NCBI GenBank assembly: GCA_046160825.1
Contig: JBJXHC010000056.1
Coordinates: 1-63,910, forward strand
Length of the DNA stretch: 63,910 nucleotides
Origin: JBJXHC01 sp046160825
GTDB taxonomy: Bacteria > Bacteroidota > Ignavibacteria > UBA10030 > UBA6906
Reading direction: 5' to 3'
Of this stretch, positions 1 through 8,304 are shown one piece after another. The translations under genes and the position numbers were made by a program. The notes beneath the pieces are model-generated. The model saw nothing but the letters and a program-made list of their open reading frames with translations. It had not been told where the DNA came from and made no database searches. The stretch's first letter is position 1. Each line of letters opens with the position of its first letter.

Positions 1-608
1 GTCTTGATCTTCCTGCAAACGAGAGATACGGGGGAGAACTGATTGCCGCGAGTCAGTGATTCGGTGTTTGGGGAGGAGCCGTTTGCGTACAGAGCCAGCC
101 ACACCGGGTAGTTTTGTTGTGGGGTTCTCGAGAGGTGGTTCTTGTGTGCAATAAGCACATCTCCATCACTCGATTTGATTGTATAATCATCGGCCGTTCT
201 TCCGTCCGTAAAAACAGGACGCACCTGAAGCGCAATCGGTTTGGTTGATGTGACGATTATTCCGAAAGCCGCGAGACTGTCAACCGGGCGCACTTGCTCA
301 GTGATGCCGGCGGGATATTCACGGACAAGATAATCCGGATAGACGGTTGTCTTCGCAAGAGTTCTGTCTAACGGAACGCCATCGACCACAAGGAGATAGT
401 CGTCGAGGAACTCGTGCCCGAATACATTGAACCCCTGCCAACTTGTGCGGTTCTCGCTGTTCGTTTCGCCGTAGAGGAACGCAGATTCTTTGTTGGTAAA
501 GCTGAACTCACGCGACGGCATCGTGACTTCAATAGCGAGAGGATCAACAAGAGACTGGGAGGCCGCCGCATGCAGTGAAACAAGAATCAGTAATGCCACG
601 ACCTTCAT
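1..608 (-). CDS. secreted protein, 3' end cut by window edge (possibly glycoside-hydrolase N-terminus)
   Basis: The minus strand is open from an ATG at 608 to the window edge, giving about 202 residues without a stop. The N-terminus is a signal peptide (short hydrophobic stretch ending near HAAASQS). The rest looks like a beta-rich extracytoplasmic domain, with phrases such as FLDDYLLVVDGV and VRPVFTDGR. These recall N-terminal beta-domains of debranching-type glycosidases, but that is a weak resemblance seen by eye. Its ATG overlaps the stop of the upstream esterase gene by 4 bases (ATGA), so the two are probably translationally coupled. The esterase carries a glycogen-binding-like module, which fits a polysaccharide role. 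The catalytic part, if any, lies outside the window. Confidence 0.7.
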   Translation of the reverse strand, partial: MKVVALLILVSLHAAASQSLVDPLAIEVTMPSREFSFTNKESAFLYGETNSENRTSWQGFNVFGHEFLDDYLLVVDGVPLDRTLAKTTVYPDYLVREYPAGITEQVRPVDSLAAFGIIVTSTKPIALQVRPVFTDGRTADDYTIKSSDGDVLIAHKNHLSRTPQQNYPVWLALYANGSSPNTESLTRGNQFSPVSLVCRKIK

Positions 609-1861
609 CGTTTCAATCCCCAAAAATATTCGAGGATAGCGTCAATTCGTGCCCGCCAGTTCACCCAGTTGTGGCCTTCGGGGTATTCAGCGTAAGAGAA
701 TTCATAGCCTCTTTCTCTGAGGACGTCGCGCATTTTACGTACGCCTTCCTGCGCGTCAAATATCGTTCCCGTGTCGATATAGAAACGCACGTGCTTCTTT
801 GGACCTTCGCGCATCAGCGCGACGATCGAATCCTTGTTCCACCAATACGATGAACTCTGCGCGGCACAGAGTCCGAAGACATCCGGGTGTTTGTACGATG
901 CGTACGTTGCGATGAGTCCGCCAAGCGACGCCCCCATGATTGCGGTGTTGGCGGGATCGTCGGTGACCCGGTAGTTTTTCCGAATCCGTGGCACCAATTC
1001 GGTGACAAGAAAATTGACGAACGTATCGCTCATCGTGTAATCGTGCATGCGCATACTCGTGGCGGCATCCCGAATGTCGGTGCGGGGGTCGATGAATACT
1101 CCAATCACCGGTTGGATGCGCTTCGCGGCAATGAGATTGTCGAGCACGTTGTTCATCAGTCCGAGTGAAAGGTATTCGCCGCCATCCGTAACGTAGATGA
1201 CCGGGTAACGAGCGCTCTGTTTTTTATAGTTGGGAGGAAGATAGACAAACACCGGATGCGTGCGACCGAGAAGCGTGCTTTCAACGGCAAATGTGTCAAT
1301 GCGTCCATGCGGGATGTCCGGATTCGGAAGAATCTCTGTCGGTGGAACGTAGCGCGGCATCCAGATTTCGGAGTTGGCCCCGTACCCGCCAATTGCCTGC
1401 TGCTGATTAAATGGATCGAGAATCCATGTGGAATCCACCGCAAACTTGTACTCGAACCGTGCCGCCATATCAATCGTCTTGGGAAGATAAAAAAGATCGG
1501 TTCCCTCTACAGCCGTCATGGTGTCTGATGCGGGATGCCATCCATTCAGATCCCCCGGCACGGCGACTCTGGTTGCTTCTCCTTGATAGACGAAATACAC
1601 GACAGAGTCTTCCACGATAGCGCGGCCATAGGCCTTCAGCTTTGTTGCGAACTCGTCCACAATTTGTTGGCGTGCTGTACCTGGACTTGAGCGCACCCGA
1701 TCGAGGAATCCGGTAAAATGCTCGCCGAGCGCTCCGACGGAGTTACGGTGATCGAGAGCCAGCGACTTCTGGGCCGCTGCTGTGGTAATAAGCGACGCAA
1801 CACTCAGGTATTTGAATGTTGCAGCAATGGAGAGGCGCTTTGGGGTCTTACGGGATTTCAT
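605..1861 (-). CDS. CBM48-containing esterase (enterochelin-esterase/Fes-like alpha/beta hydrolase)
   Basis: This 418-residue exported protein has an N-terminal signal region. A CBM48/AMPK-type beta-sandwich spans about residues 85-165 (VPGDLNGWHP, FEYKFAVDSTW). A C-terminal esterase D/enterochelin esterase-like alpha/beta hydrolase covers about 190-418. The nucleophile elbow is GASLGG with Ser312, the probable catalytic His is His397 in EGHNW, and Asp363 or Asp369 is a candidate acid. The architecture is shared by secreted carbohydrate esterases and Fes-like enzymes, so the substrate is not decided. It is first in a two-gene minus-strand unit, with a good sigma70-like promoter at 1912-1940, and overlaps the next gene by ATGA. 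Confidence 0.88.
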   Translation of the reverse strand: MKSRKTPKRLSIAATFKYLSVASLITTAAAQKSLALDHRNSVGALGEHFTGFLDRVRSSPGTARQQIVDEFATKLKAYGRAIVEDSVVYFVYQGEATRVAVPGDLNGWHPASDTMTAVEGTDLFYLPKTIDMAARFEYKFAVDSTWILDPFNQQQAIGGYGANSEIWMPRYVPPTEILPNPDIPHGRIDTFAVESTLLGRTHPVFVYLPPNYKKQSARYPVIYVTDGGEYLSLGLMNNVLDNLIAAKRIQPVIGVFIDPRTDIRDAATSMRMHDYTMSDTFVNFLVTELVPRIRKNYRVTDDPANTAIMGASLGGLIATYASYKHPDVFGLCAAQSSSYWWNKDSIVALMREGPKKHVRFYIDTGTIFDAQEGVRKMRDVLRERGYEFSYAEYPEGHNWVNWRARIDAILEYFWGLKR

Positions 1862-1911
1862 GTATTGAATTGCCGTACGAGATGGACAGATGCAAGCATT
1901 TGGACGACGGG

Positions 1912-1940
1912 AATATACAAACAGACTCCAGCGATTGCAA
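1912..1940 (-). promoter_or_regulatory. sigma70-like promoter for the esterase operon
   Basis: On the minus strand TTGCAA (1940-1935) and TATATT (1917-1912) are separated by exactly 17 bases. The -10 box lies about 50 bases upstream of the esterase ATG at 1861. It is divergent from the promoter at 1951-1979. Confidence 0.55.
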
Positions 1941-1950
1941 TCTCCGTTCG

Positions 1951-1979
1951 TTGATTTTGGGAGCCTGACCTGTTATCTT
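1951..1979 (+). promoter_or_regulatory. sigma70-like promoter for the DUF4288 gene
   Basis: TTGATT (1951-1956), a 17-base spacer and TATCTT (1974-1979) precede the DUF4288 start at 2025/2031 by about 45-50 bases. Confidence 0.5.
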
Positions 1980-2024
1980 GTGGCGGGATAGTGATATGTT
2001 AAGCGGCCAACTCAAAAACCCAGA

Positions 2025-2412
2025 ATGAACATGGAGAAGTGGTACATAGCAGTCTTGGTCATTCGATCCACCATCAAAGGACACGAGAATGACGTGCCGA
2101 TGACGGAGTTGCAGTACCGTCTAATTACGGCGAAGACCGACGAAGATGCATATCACAGGGCCATCGAGTTGGGCACAACCGAAAATCACTCTTAATTCTA
2201 ACTCTTCCGATGAATTAGTCGAATGGGAATTCGAAGGACTACACGACCTACGGGCAGTTGATGTCAAGGAAATTACGAGTGGGACAGAGGTGTACAGTCA
2301 TATGCAACGAGCATTATCCTCCAAGTACGTCGTGTCCAAGAACGAGTTGACGGTTTTCTGGGAAGAGACCAATGGACACAAAACAGCCGATCATATACTC
2401 AACAAACGCTGA
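2025..2412 (+). pseudogene. DUF4288 protein gene split by a frameshift
   Basis: Frame one (ATG 2025, or 2031) encodes about 54-56 residues starting MEKWYIAVLVIRS and stops at TAA 2193-2195. The following frame, open from before 2146 to 2412, continues with DELVEWEFEGLHDLR, ITSGTEVYSHM and ends KTADHILNKR. Joined, the halves make one protein of about 125-130 residues that matches the DUF4288 family as I recall it. Loss of one T in the TCTT run near 2190-2193, or two missing bases there, restores the frame. It is either a recent pseudogene or an assembly/base-call error. DUF4288 function is unknown. A promoter sits at 1951-1979. Confidence 0.75.
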
Positions 2413-2444
2413 GTGGCTGCCCGACCTAGTGGGCGAGATTTCGG

Positions 2445-2666
2445 CTACGTGTGGAAGAACAAGATAGGGAGGAGAATGTACGCAGCACTCATTCCCGCAA
2501 TGACCAGGCCCAGGAGCGCAATTGCTGCCCACACGAACATTTTGAGGTCACCATCCTTTTGTCCCGAGACTTTCATGGCCTTTCGGAAGCAGAGAATTGC
2601 AACCGCAAGTCCGCCGAGTGCGAGTGTGCTGAACACAATGGTGAGTATGATATCGAGTCGTGCCAT
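2445..2666 (-). CDS. small two-helix membrane protein, function unknown
   Basis: The 73-residue reading starting at ATG 2666 (MARLDIILTIVF) has two hydrophobic segments, about residues 5-25 and 45-67, joined by a basic loop (FRKAMKVSGQKDGDLK). A longer reading to 2759 is open, but its extra 31 residues are polar and not membrane-like, so 2666 is the preferred start. No clear Shine-Dalgarno sequence is seen. It converges with the DUF4288 gene. I do not recognise a family. Confidence 0.5.
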   Translation of the reverse strand: MARLDIILTIVFSTLALGGLAVAILCFRKAMKVSGQKDGDLKMFVWAAIALLGLVIAGMSAAYILLPILFFHT

Positions 2667-2721
2667 GATAAATCTATGTACGTAATCATAGAAGATAAGG
2701 TTCCTTGAATCAAAAGAATAG

Positions 2722-2750
2722 TTGCACGAAGCGCGGGATAATGCTAAAGT
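2722..2750 (+). promoter_or_regulatory. possible promoter for the metallopeptidase gene
   Basis: TTGCAC (2722-2727), a 17-base spacer and TAAAGT (2745-2750) form a moderate sigma70 match. A transcript from here would carry both palindromes at 2762-2829 in its leader. Confidence 0.35.
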
Positions 2751-2761
2751 TTGAACCATTC

Positions 2762-2829
2762 GGTCAAGCGGGGACGCTTGACCTACTTCTCAGATCAATA
2801 GGTAGTTGGACAAACGTCCCCGTTTGTCC
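2762..2829 (+). repeat. pair of REP-like palindromes in the 5' leader
   Basis: Two perfect inverted repeats lie 24 bases apart. The first has arms GGTCAAGCG / CGCTTGACC (2762-2770, 2775-2783) around loop GGGA. The second has arms GGACAAACG / CGTTTGTCC (2808-2816, 2821-2829) around loop TCCC. Both have 9-bp stems and 4-base loops, and the loops are complementary. They end about 30 bases before the peptidase ATG. Confidence 0.75.
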
Positions 2830-2860
2830 GCCGCGCGTAATCTCAAGAAAGGAACACCAA

Positions 2861-4528
2861 ATGTTGAACCGCTTTTTGTTGTCCATTGGAGCCATTCTCA
2901 TGACGCTGTTTGTCCTTACCGGGTGTGCGAAGAAAGAGCCGGATCCCCGGTTGGCAGACCTTGACACACGTCTTTCACGTCTCGTGCAAGTACCAATGCA
3001 CTTCGACGCAAGCTCATTGCCGTCGCAGGAAAAAGAACTGTTGAAAACGCTGGTCGAGGCCTCGAAGCTTCTCCATGAGGCGTACTTGCAACAAGTCTAT
3101 CCTGCCGGAGCGGCGTTGCGCGATAGTCTGGCGAAACTGGATGACGAGGTGAATAAGAAACTGCACCGACTTGTTGTCCGCAACGGTGGACCGTTCGACA
3201 AGATGGATCACTTCAAGAATTTCTATGGCAGCTTCGAGAAAGCTCCCGGCGCTGCGTTTTATCCCGCAGATCTCACCAAGGAAGAATTTGAAGCCTACGT
3301 TACCGCGCATCCTGAGCAGGCGGATGCACTGATGAGTCCGTGCACGGTGGTCAAACGCGAGAACGGTGCACTGAAGGCCGTCCCGTATCACGAGGAATAT
3401 GCGGCATGGGTTCGCCCCGCATCCGAGTTATTGAAGAAGGCGAGTACACTCACCGACAATCCTTCCCTCAAGAAATATCTCACCACCAGAGCCGAAGCGC
3501 TTCTCACGGATGACTATTATCAAAGCGATCTTGATTGGATTGACTTGACGGGGAATGATGTTGATGTGGTGATTGCACCGTACGAAGTCTACGAAGATGC
3601 ACTCATGGCAATCAAGGCATCATACGAAGCGACTGTGGGAGTGAAGGATAAAGAGGAGAGCGCAAAGCTCGAAATCTATACGCAGCACCTTGAGGCACTT
3701 GAGCAGAATCTTCCGCACGATGCAAAGTTCAAGAAGTCCACCAAGGGCCTCGTTTCACCGATGGTGATTGTCACCGATATCATCCGAGGTGGCGATATTG
3801 CAACCGGGTATCAGCCCGTTGCCGCCAACCTGCCGAACGATCCACGCGTTCACGCAAACAAAGGGACGAAGAAGACCTTCTGGATGAACATGATGAAGGC
3901 ACGCGTCAATGAGATTATCCTTCCTGTCGGCCGTGAGTTGATTGCGTCCGATCAGATCGAGTTCATTACTCCTCAGGGCGTGTTTAATTTTGTGCTGATG
4001 CACGAGCTGTGTCATGCGCTCGGCCCTCGTTACGTACACGGATCGAACGACAAGGTTTCTGTCAACCAGGGATTAAAAGACCTGTATCCTGGCCTTGAGG
4101 AAGGGAAGGCCGACGTCGCGGGACTCCATTCCATAAAATATTTTATCGACAAAGGAATTATCCCGAAAGAGATGGAGAAACAACACTATGTTTCTTATCT
4201 CGCCTCATGCTTCAGGACGATCCGTTTTGGAACGACCGAGGCTCACGGCAAAGCTGCCATTTGTGAACTCAACTATATCCGGGACAAAGGTGGCATCCGT
4301 CTCGATTCTGCGACGAAGAAATGGTCTGTGGATTTCGACAAGATCGGGCCGGCCATCTCTGATCTTGCAAAGGTCTGGCTGGAATTTGAAGCAACCGGTG
4401 ACTATGCGGGCACGGAGGAGTTCTTCCGCAAGTGGTCTCTCACGCCCCCCGAAATTGCCGATGCGCTGAAGGGGTTGGAGCATCTTCCTGTGGATGTGGA
4501 GCCGGTGTATTCGATCAAGTGGGAGTAA
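2861..4528 (+). CDS. zinc metallopeptidase lipoprotein, dipeptidyl-peptidase III (M49)-like
   Basis: The chosen ATG at 2861 follows a clear AAGAAAGGA Shine-Dalgarno sequence and begins a lipoprotein signal (LFVLTGC, lipid Cys near residue 22). An upstream extension is open but unsupported. The 555-residue protein has a zinc site HELCH at 381-385 and a downstream EEGKAD at 413-418. This pairing resembles family M49, whose motifs are HExxxH and EExxAE/D. Here the first motif is the ordinary HExxH form. It is probably an envelope-anchored peptidase; the peptide substrate cannot be read. Similar proteins are often annotated as Zn-dependent hydrolases. Confidence 0.75.
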   Translation: MLNRFLLSIGAILMTLFVLTGCAKKEPDPRLADLDTRLSRLVQVPMHFDASSLPSQEKELLKTLVEASKLLHEAYLQQVYPAGAALRDSLAKLDDEVNKKLHRLVVRNGGPFDKMDHFKNFYGSFEKAPGAAFYPADLTKEEFEAYVTAHPEQADALMSPCTVVKRENGALKAVPYHEEYAAWVRPASELLKKASTLTDNPSLKKYLTTRAEALLTDDYYQSDLDWIDLTGNDVDVVIAPYEVYEDALMAIKASYEATVGVKDKEESAKLEIYTQHLEALEQNLPHDAKFKKSTKGLVSPMVIVTDIIRGGDIATGYQPVAANLPNDPRVHANKGTKKTFWMNMMKARVNEIILPVGRELIASDQIEFITPQGVFNFVLMHELCHALGPRYVHGSNDKVSVNQGLKDLYPGLEEGKADVAGLHSIKYFIDKGIIPKEMEKQHYVSYLASCFRTIRFGTTEAHGKAAICELNYIRDKGGIRLDSATKKWSVDFDKIGPAISDLAKVWLEFEATGDYAGTEEFFRKWSLTPPEIADALKGLEHLPVDVEPVYSIKWE

Positions 4529-4532
4529 TATT

Positions 4533-5042
4533 GTGGCAAAGAGACACGCAAGTCTTGTTCCGCTGTCGCACGACCATCATCATGGCTTGGCGCTTGCGTT
4601 GCGACTGCGGCAAGGTACCAATGCACTGCTGAACGATGGCTGGACACACGACCGACGGGAACAGGCCAAGCGGGTTCTGGATTTCTATCACACTGAACTG
4701 AGACCGCACTTCGCAGCCGAGGAGGAAGTGGTATTTCCGATGATGAAGGAACACATGCCCGGTTCACAAGGTAAGATTGAAACACTCGTAGATCAGCATC
4801 GGCAAATTGAGGACATCATCGCTCGGATTCGTATTGCACAGGATGACGCTCTGAACGAGACACTTGTCTCGCTTGGTGTATTGCTTGAACAACACATCCG
4901 GATCGAAGAACGGGAATTGTTTCCTCTCTATGAGTCCGGCATTTCTGAAGAACTTGCAGACGAAACCGGTCAACGCGTATCATTGGTGCTCGACCGATAC
5001 CGGTTAACGGACATTCAACACAAAGGGCAATCCCTTCCATGA
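4533..5042 (+). CDS. hemerythrin HHE-domain protein
   Basis: The 169-residue reading from GTG 4533 starts 5 bases after the previous stop, with GGGAG upstream as ribosome binding site. An ATG at 4494 is also in frame but overlaps the upstream gene. It has the His/Glu pattern of a four-helix diiron HHE bundle: LSHDHHHGL near the start, FYHTELRPHFAAEEE, VDQHRQIE and LEQHIRIEERELFP. Such proteins bind oxygen, nitric oxide or iron. The next gene, a stand-alone receiver domain, overlaps it by ATGA, suggesting a joint sensing or signalling role (inference). Confidence 0.85.
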   Translation: MAKRHASLVPLSHDHHHGLALALRLRQGTNALLNDGWTHDRREQAKRVLDFYHTELRPHFAAEEEVVFPMMKEHMPGSQGKIETLVDQHRQIEDIIARIRIAQDDALNETLVSLGVLLEQHIRIEERELFPLYESGISEELADETGQRVSLVLDRYRLTDIQHKGQSLP

Positions 5043-5422
5043 GCAGTCTCGGTGGTGTGCTGATAGCGGAAGATGAGGAGGAAATCCGGGAACTGCTCGC
5101 GATGATCTTCGAGATGGAGCAGTTCACCGTCTTCAGGGCAGTCGATGGCCAGCATGCGCTTGAAATTTTCTCCGAACATTTGGATGAAATCGCATTGCTC
5201 ATCACGGACCTCGGGTTGCCGAGACTGGGCGGCGTCGATCTTATTGAAAAAGTGCGCGCACTCAAACCCACGGTGAGGATTATCGGATCCAGCGGCTACG
5301 GTCGTGCAAATGTGCGTAAGGAAGTCCTGGCGGCGGGAGCGGATGACTTCATGCCAAAGCCGTTTGTCGCTGCCGAGTTGGTTCTGAAGGCAAAAAAAAT
5401 GCTCGGCATTGACGTGGAGTGA
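5039..5422 (+). CDS. single-domain response regulator (receiver domain)
   Basis: The 127 residues form one CheY-like receiver. The acidic pocket is Glu11/Asp12, the phospho-acceptor is Asp57 (LLITDLGLP), the switch residue is Ser84/Ser85 (RIIGSSG), and the conserved Lys is Lys107 (MPKPF). There is no output domain, so it must act by protein contact or as a phosphate sink. Its start overlaps the hemerythrin stop by 4 bases. No histidine kinase is encoded nearby. Confidence 0.9.
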   Translation: MSSLGGVLIAEDEEEIRELLAMIFEMEQFTVFRAVDGQHALEIFSEHLDEIALLITDLGLPRLGGVDLIEKVRALKPTVRIIGSSGYGRANVRKEVLAAGADDFMPKPFVAAELVLKAKKMLGIDVE

Positions 5423-5432
5423 CGGGAATCGA

Positions 5433-5846
5433 ATGAAGACGACAACAGAATACCTCTGGTTCACAACCAAAACTCGCCGCGAGTACATCAACATCACAGA
5501 GCAGGTCAATGATGTCGTAACAAAGAGCGGTGTGAAGGAAGGGATGGTGCTCGTTTCCGCGATGCATATTACAGCATCGGTTTATGTGAACGATGCGGAA
5601 GACGGTCTTATCCAGGATATTGATGAATGGCTGGAACGGCTTGCGCCATTCAACGCGAACTACCGTCACCATCGTACCGGCGAAACGAACGGTGATGCGC
5701 ACCTCAAGAGTCTGCTTATGCACCACGAAGTGATCGTCCCTGTTACCAAAGGCGTACTTGACCTTGGCCCGTGGCAACAGGTCTACTATGCCGAGTTTGA
5801 CGGGCAACGGCGCAAGCGCGTTGTTATTAAAGTGATGGGAGAATAA
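5433..5846 (+). CDS. YjbQ/UPF0047 family protein
   Basis: The ATG at 5433 follows GGGAA and gives 137 residues, the usual family length. Conserved features include a central SAMHITASV, the NGDAHLKSLLMHHEV histidine cluster, and LGPWQQVYYAEFDG near the end. Family members show secondary thiamine-phosphate synthase activity in E. coli tests, but the physiological role is unsettled. It lies 10 bases after the response regulator and is probably co-transcribed with it. Confidence 0.85.
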   Translation: MKTTTEYLWFTTKTRREYINITEQVNDVVTKSGVKEGMVLVSAMHITASVYVNDAEDGLIQDIDEWLERLAPFNANYRHHRTGETNGDAHLKSLLMHHEVIVPVTKGVLDLGPWQQVYYAEFDGQRRKRVVIKVMGE

Positions 5847-5910
5847 CGCAACCGATGCGTTGGGGGGACGTACCAACCGTGGGGAATTGTCATCTAAAGG
5901 AAGCAACATC

Positions 5911-7266
5911 ATGAAGAAGATATTATTGGGAACGATGGCGTTGGTTACGCTCCTCTCCTCCACTGCATGGAACCAAAACACACCCGAGTCGATGAATATC
6001 TCTGCCGACTACGCGCGGTTCCGCGGAAATGCTGATTCAGCGTATGTGGAAATCTATTATTCCATACCGCAACGTTCGCTGACGTACGTCGCCCACGAGA
6101 CGGGATTGAGAAGCGAAGCCGATGTCACCGTTCGGGTGACACGTGGTGATTCCACGGTGTACGCTGATCGTTGGCTTGTTCCCAGTGTCACGAGTGATGC
6201 AAGCCCCAAGTCCGTATCAATGAACCTCGTCGGCTTGACGGCCCTGATGTTGCCGGAAGGTGAGTATACGGCGACGATGCTTGCGCGTGACCGACAGGAT
6301 GCAACTCGCGTTGACAGTGTTGCGTTCCGCATCCCGATCAAGAAAATGGAGAGCGGACAGCTTGCCATCAGTGACATCGAATTGGCGTCGGTGATCCGGC
6401 AGGGGACAGCGGGAAGCCAGTTCTTTAAGAATACTCTTGAAGTGATTCCCAATGTCGATGCGATCTTTGCCGAAGACCAGCCGTGTTATCTTTATGCGGA
6501 GGTGTACAACATTACTGCCGGCAATCCATCGGGAGATTACTATGTCAGGACGACTGTCTTCGACGCGATCAACAAGGCGGTGATCTCACGTGAAAAACCG
6601 CGCAAGCGATCCAACGAATCGAGTGTCATCGTGGACAACATACTTTCGAAGAACCTCAATACCGGGACATACACGCTCGTCGTGTCACTGCTTGACTCAG
6701 CCAAACGCGTTGTGAATTCATCGGGGAGGAAATTCTACGTGTATAACAAAACCCTCGGTATAGATTCAAACCTGATAACGCTTGATACGCGGGCATCAAT
6801 GTCAGAATATTCCCAGATGGATGAAGCGGAATTGGACCAGGAATACCGTTGGCTGAAATATAAGGCGACAGATGCTGAGGTTTCGCAGTTTGAAGGATTG
6901 CAAGGTCCGGAATCCAAAAGAACATTCTTGCATGAATTCTGGAAGCGTCGTCCTGAGGGTGAGAGAAAGGATTATCTCGCCCGCATTTCATATTCCAACC
7001 AGAATTTCAAAGCAATGCGGAGGGAAGGCTACAATACCGATCGTGGCCGGGTGCATGTGGTGTATGGCGTGCCCTCCGATATCGGGAGACATCCCAGCGA
7101 ATCCGATTCGCATCCCTATGAAATCTGGACGTACAACGACATTCAGGGTGGAGTGATATTTGTTTTTGTCCAGCGCCAGATGGGGGGGGAATATGAGCTT
7201 GTTCACTCCACACACCGAAGTGAAATACAGGATCCCAACTGGGAACGGCTGGCAATGACACGGTAA
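5911..7266 (+). CDS. GWxTD-domain secreted protein
   Basis: The ATG at 5911 has AAGGA upstream and starts a signal peptide (MKKILLGTMALVTLL). The 451-residue protein has an N-terminal beta-rich part and a C-terminal GWxTD domain. The eponymous motif reads GYNTD at 373-377, followed by DRGRVHVVYGVP, so Trp is replaced by Tyr. An upstream FWKRR fits the family's F-W-xR segment. The domain is frequent in Ignavibacteria, Acidobacteria and related lineages; its function is unknown. A terminator-like hairpin follows at 7288-7318. Confidence 0.85.
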   Translation: MKKILLGTMALVTLLSSTAWNQNTPESMNISADYARFRGNADSAYVEIYYSIPQRSLTYVAHETGLRSEADVTVRVTRGDSTVYADRWLVPSVTSDASPKSVSMNLVGLTALMLPEGEYTATMLARDRQDATRVDSVAFRIPIKKMESGQLAISDIELASVIRQGTAGSQFFKNTLEVIPNVDAIFAEDQPCYLYAEVYNITAGNPSGDYYVRTTVFDAINKAVISREKPRKRSNESSVIVDNILSKNLNTGTYTLVVSLLDSAKRVVNSSGRKFYVYNKTLGIDSNLITLDTRASMSEYSQMDEAELDQEYRWLKYKATDAEVSQFEGLQGPESKRTFLHEFWKRRPEGERKDYLARISYSNQNFKAMRREGYNTDRGRVHVVYGVPSDIGRHPSESDSHPYEIWTYNDIQGGVIFVFVQRQMGGEYELVHSTHRSEIQDPNWERLAMTR

Positions 7267-7287
7267 AACACAGTGCCGTATGTCTAT

Positions 7288-7318
7288 GAAAGTCCCGGAA
7301 TACCAGCCCGGGGTTTTC
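7288..7318 (+). terminator. hairpin after the GWxTD gene
   Basis: GAAAGTCCCGG (7288-7298) pairs over 11 positions, with two G-T wobbles, with CCGGGGTTTTC (7308-7318) around a 9-base loop. The T run lies inside the 3' arm. It sits between this gene's stop and the next promoter. Confidence 0.6.
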
Positions 7319-7328
7319 ATCCTTCTTA

Positions 7329-7357
7329 TTGAATGTGCCGCACGTATTACGTAGATT
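7329..7357 (+). promoter_or_regulatory. sigma70-like promoter for the acyltransferase run
   Basis: TTGAAT (7329-7334), a 17-base spacer and TAGATT (7352-7357) lie about 20 bases before the ATG at 7378. This is the only good promoter seen before the run ending at 16094. Confidence 0.55.
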
Positions 7358-7377
7358 GTTCGGTGAAATCTCACAGC

Positions 7378-8304
7378 ATGATTGAATTCATCGAATACTG
7401 CGCGTTTCGTTTCCTTCATTTTCTTGCAAGACTCCTTCCGTTGAAACTTGTAGGCAAAGTCGGTTCAGCACTGGGGACGTGTGTATTCCGTTGCACATCC
7501 TTCCGTAAGACAATCACTCTCGATAATCTGGCCCGTGCGTTTCCGGAACTTACCGAGGCCGGACGCAGAAAGATTGCGTGGGGGGCGTACAGGAATTACG
7601 GCATTGCGATAATGGAAATGCTGTGGGTCGCGAACCAACCTGAAGAGGAACTGATAAGAACAGTTCGCATTACCAACCGGCAGGTGATTGACCAACGCCT
7701 CGAGGCTGCCCGTGGCGTGATCGTTCTTTCCGGGCACTATGGAGGATGGGAGTTCCTCGTTCAGGGACTACGCTTGAACATTGGCAAACCGTTCACCATG
7801 ATTGTGCAACGGCAACGCAACAAACGTATTGATGAGTTTATTGATCGAGCGCGTGCCCGCTTTGGTAATATGACCGTTTCCATGGGCACACAGTCGGCAA
7901 GGGAATCATTGTCGGCACTGCGCGGCGGCGGAATATTATTTCTTCTCGGTGATCAGAGTGCGCCCAAGGAATCAGTGTTCGTTGAGTTTTTCGGGAGACC
8001 TGCAGCGACGCACAGAGGCGCCGCGGCACTGAGTCTGCGAACCGGCGCCCCGATCGTTATGGTGTTCCTCGTGCGGAAAAGTGATGGGATCTACGACGCA
8101 ACACTTGAGGAAGTGGACCAGACCGGACTTGATGGCTACAGCGAGGAGAATATCCTGGAGTTGACTCGACGGCACACAGCGGTACTGGAACGCTGGATTC
8201 GTAAACATCCCGACCACTGGCTCTGGATGCACAAACGATGGAAGCACACGCCACCACATCAGACGCAAGCGCTCGTCGGTGAAGGACGTGATGCGACCGC
8301 CTGA
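7378..8304 (+). CDS. lipid A biosynthesis-type acyltransferase (LpxL/HtrB family)
   Basis: The 308-residue protein matches the usual LpxL length of about 300. It has one N-terminal hydrophobic segment, and the catalytic HX4E motif is His120-Glu125 (GHYGGWEF). Downstream segments LFLLGDQSA and TGAPIVMVFLVR are typical of the family, which transfers a secondary acyl chain to a lipid A precursor at the inner membrane. An extension to 7333 is open, but the promoter at 7329-7357 overlaps it, so 7378 is preferred. The next gene is a family 9 glycosyltransferase, consistent with LPS assembly. Which acyl chain is transferred cannot be read. Confidence 0.85.
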   Translation: MIEFIEYCAFRFLHFLARLLPLKLVGKVGSALGTCVFRCTSFRKTITLDNLARAFPELTEAGRRKIAWGAYRNYGIAIMEMLWVANQPEEELIRTVRITNRQVIDQRLEAARGVIVLSGHYGGWEFLVQGLRLNIGKPFTMIVQRQRNKRIDEFIDRARARFGNMTVSMGTQSARESLSALRGGGILFLLGDQSAPKESVFVEFFGRPAATHRGAAALSLRTGAPIVMVFLVRKSDGIYDATLEEVDQTGLDGYSEENILELTRRHTAVLERWIRKHPDHWLWMHKRWKHTPPHQTQALVGEGRDATA

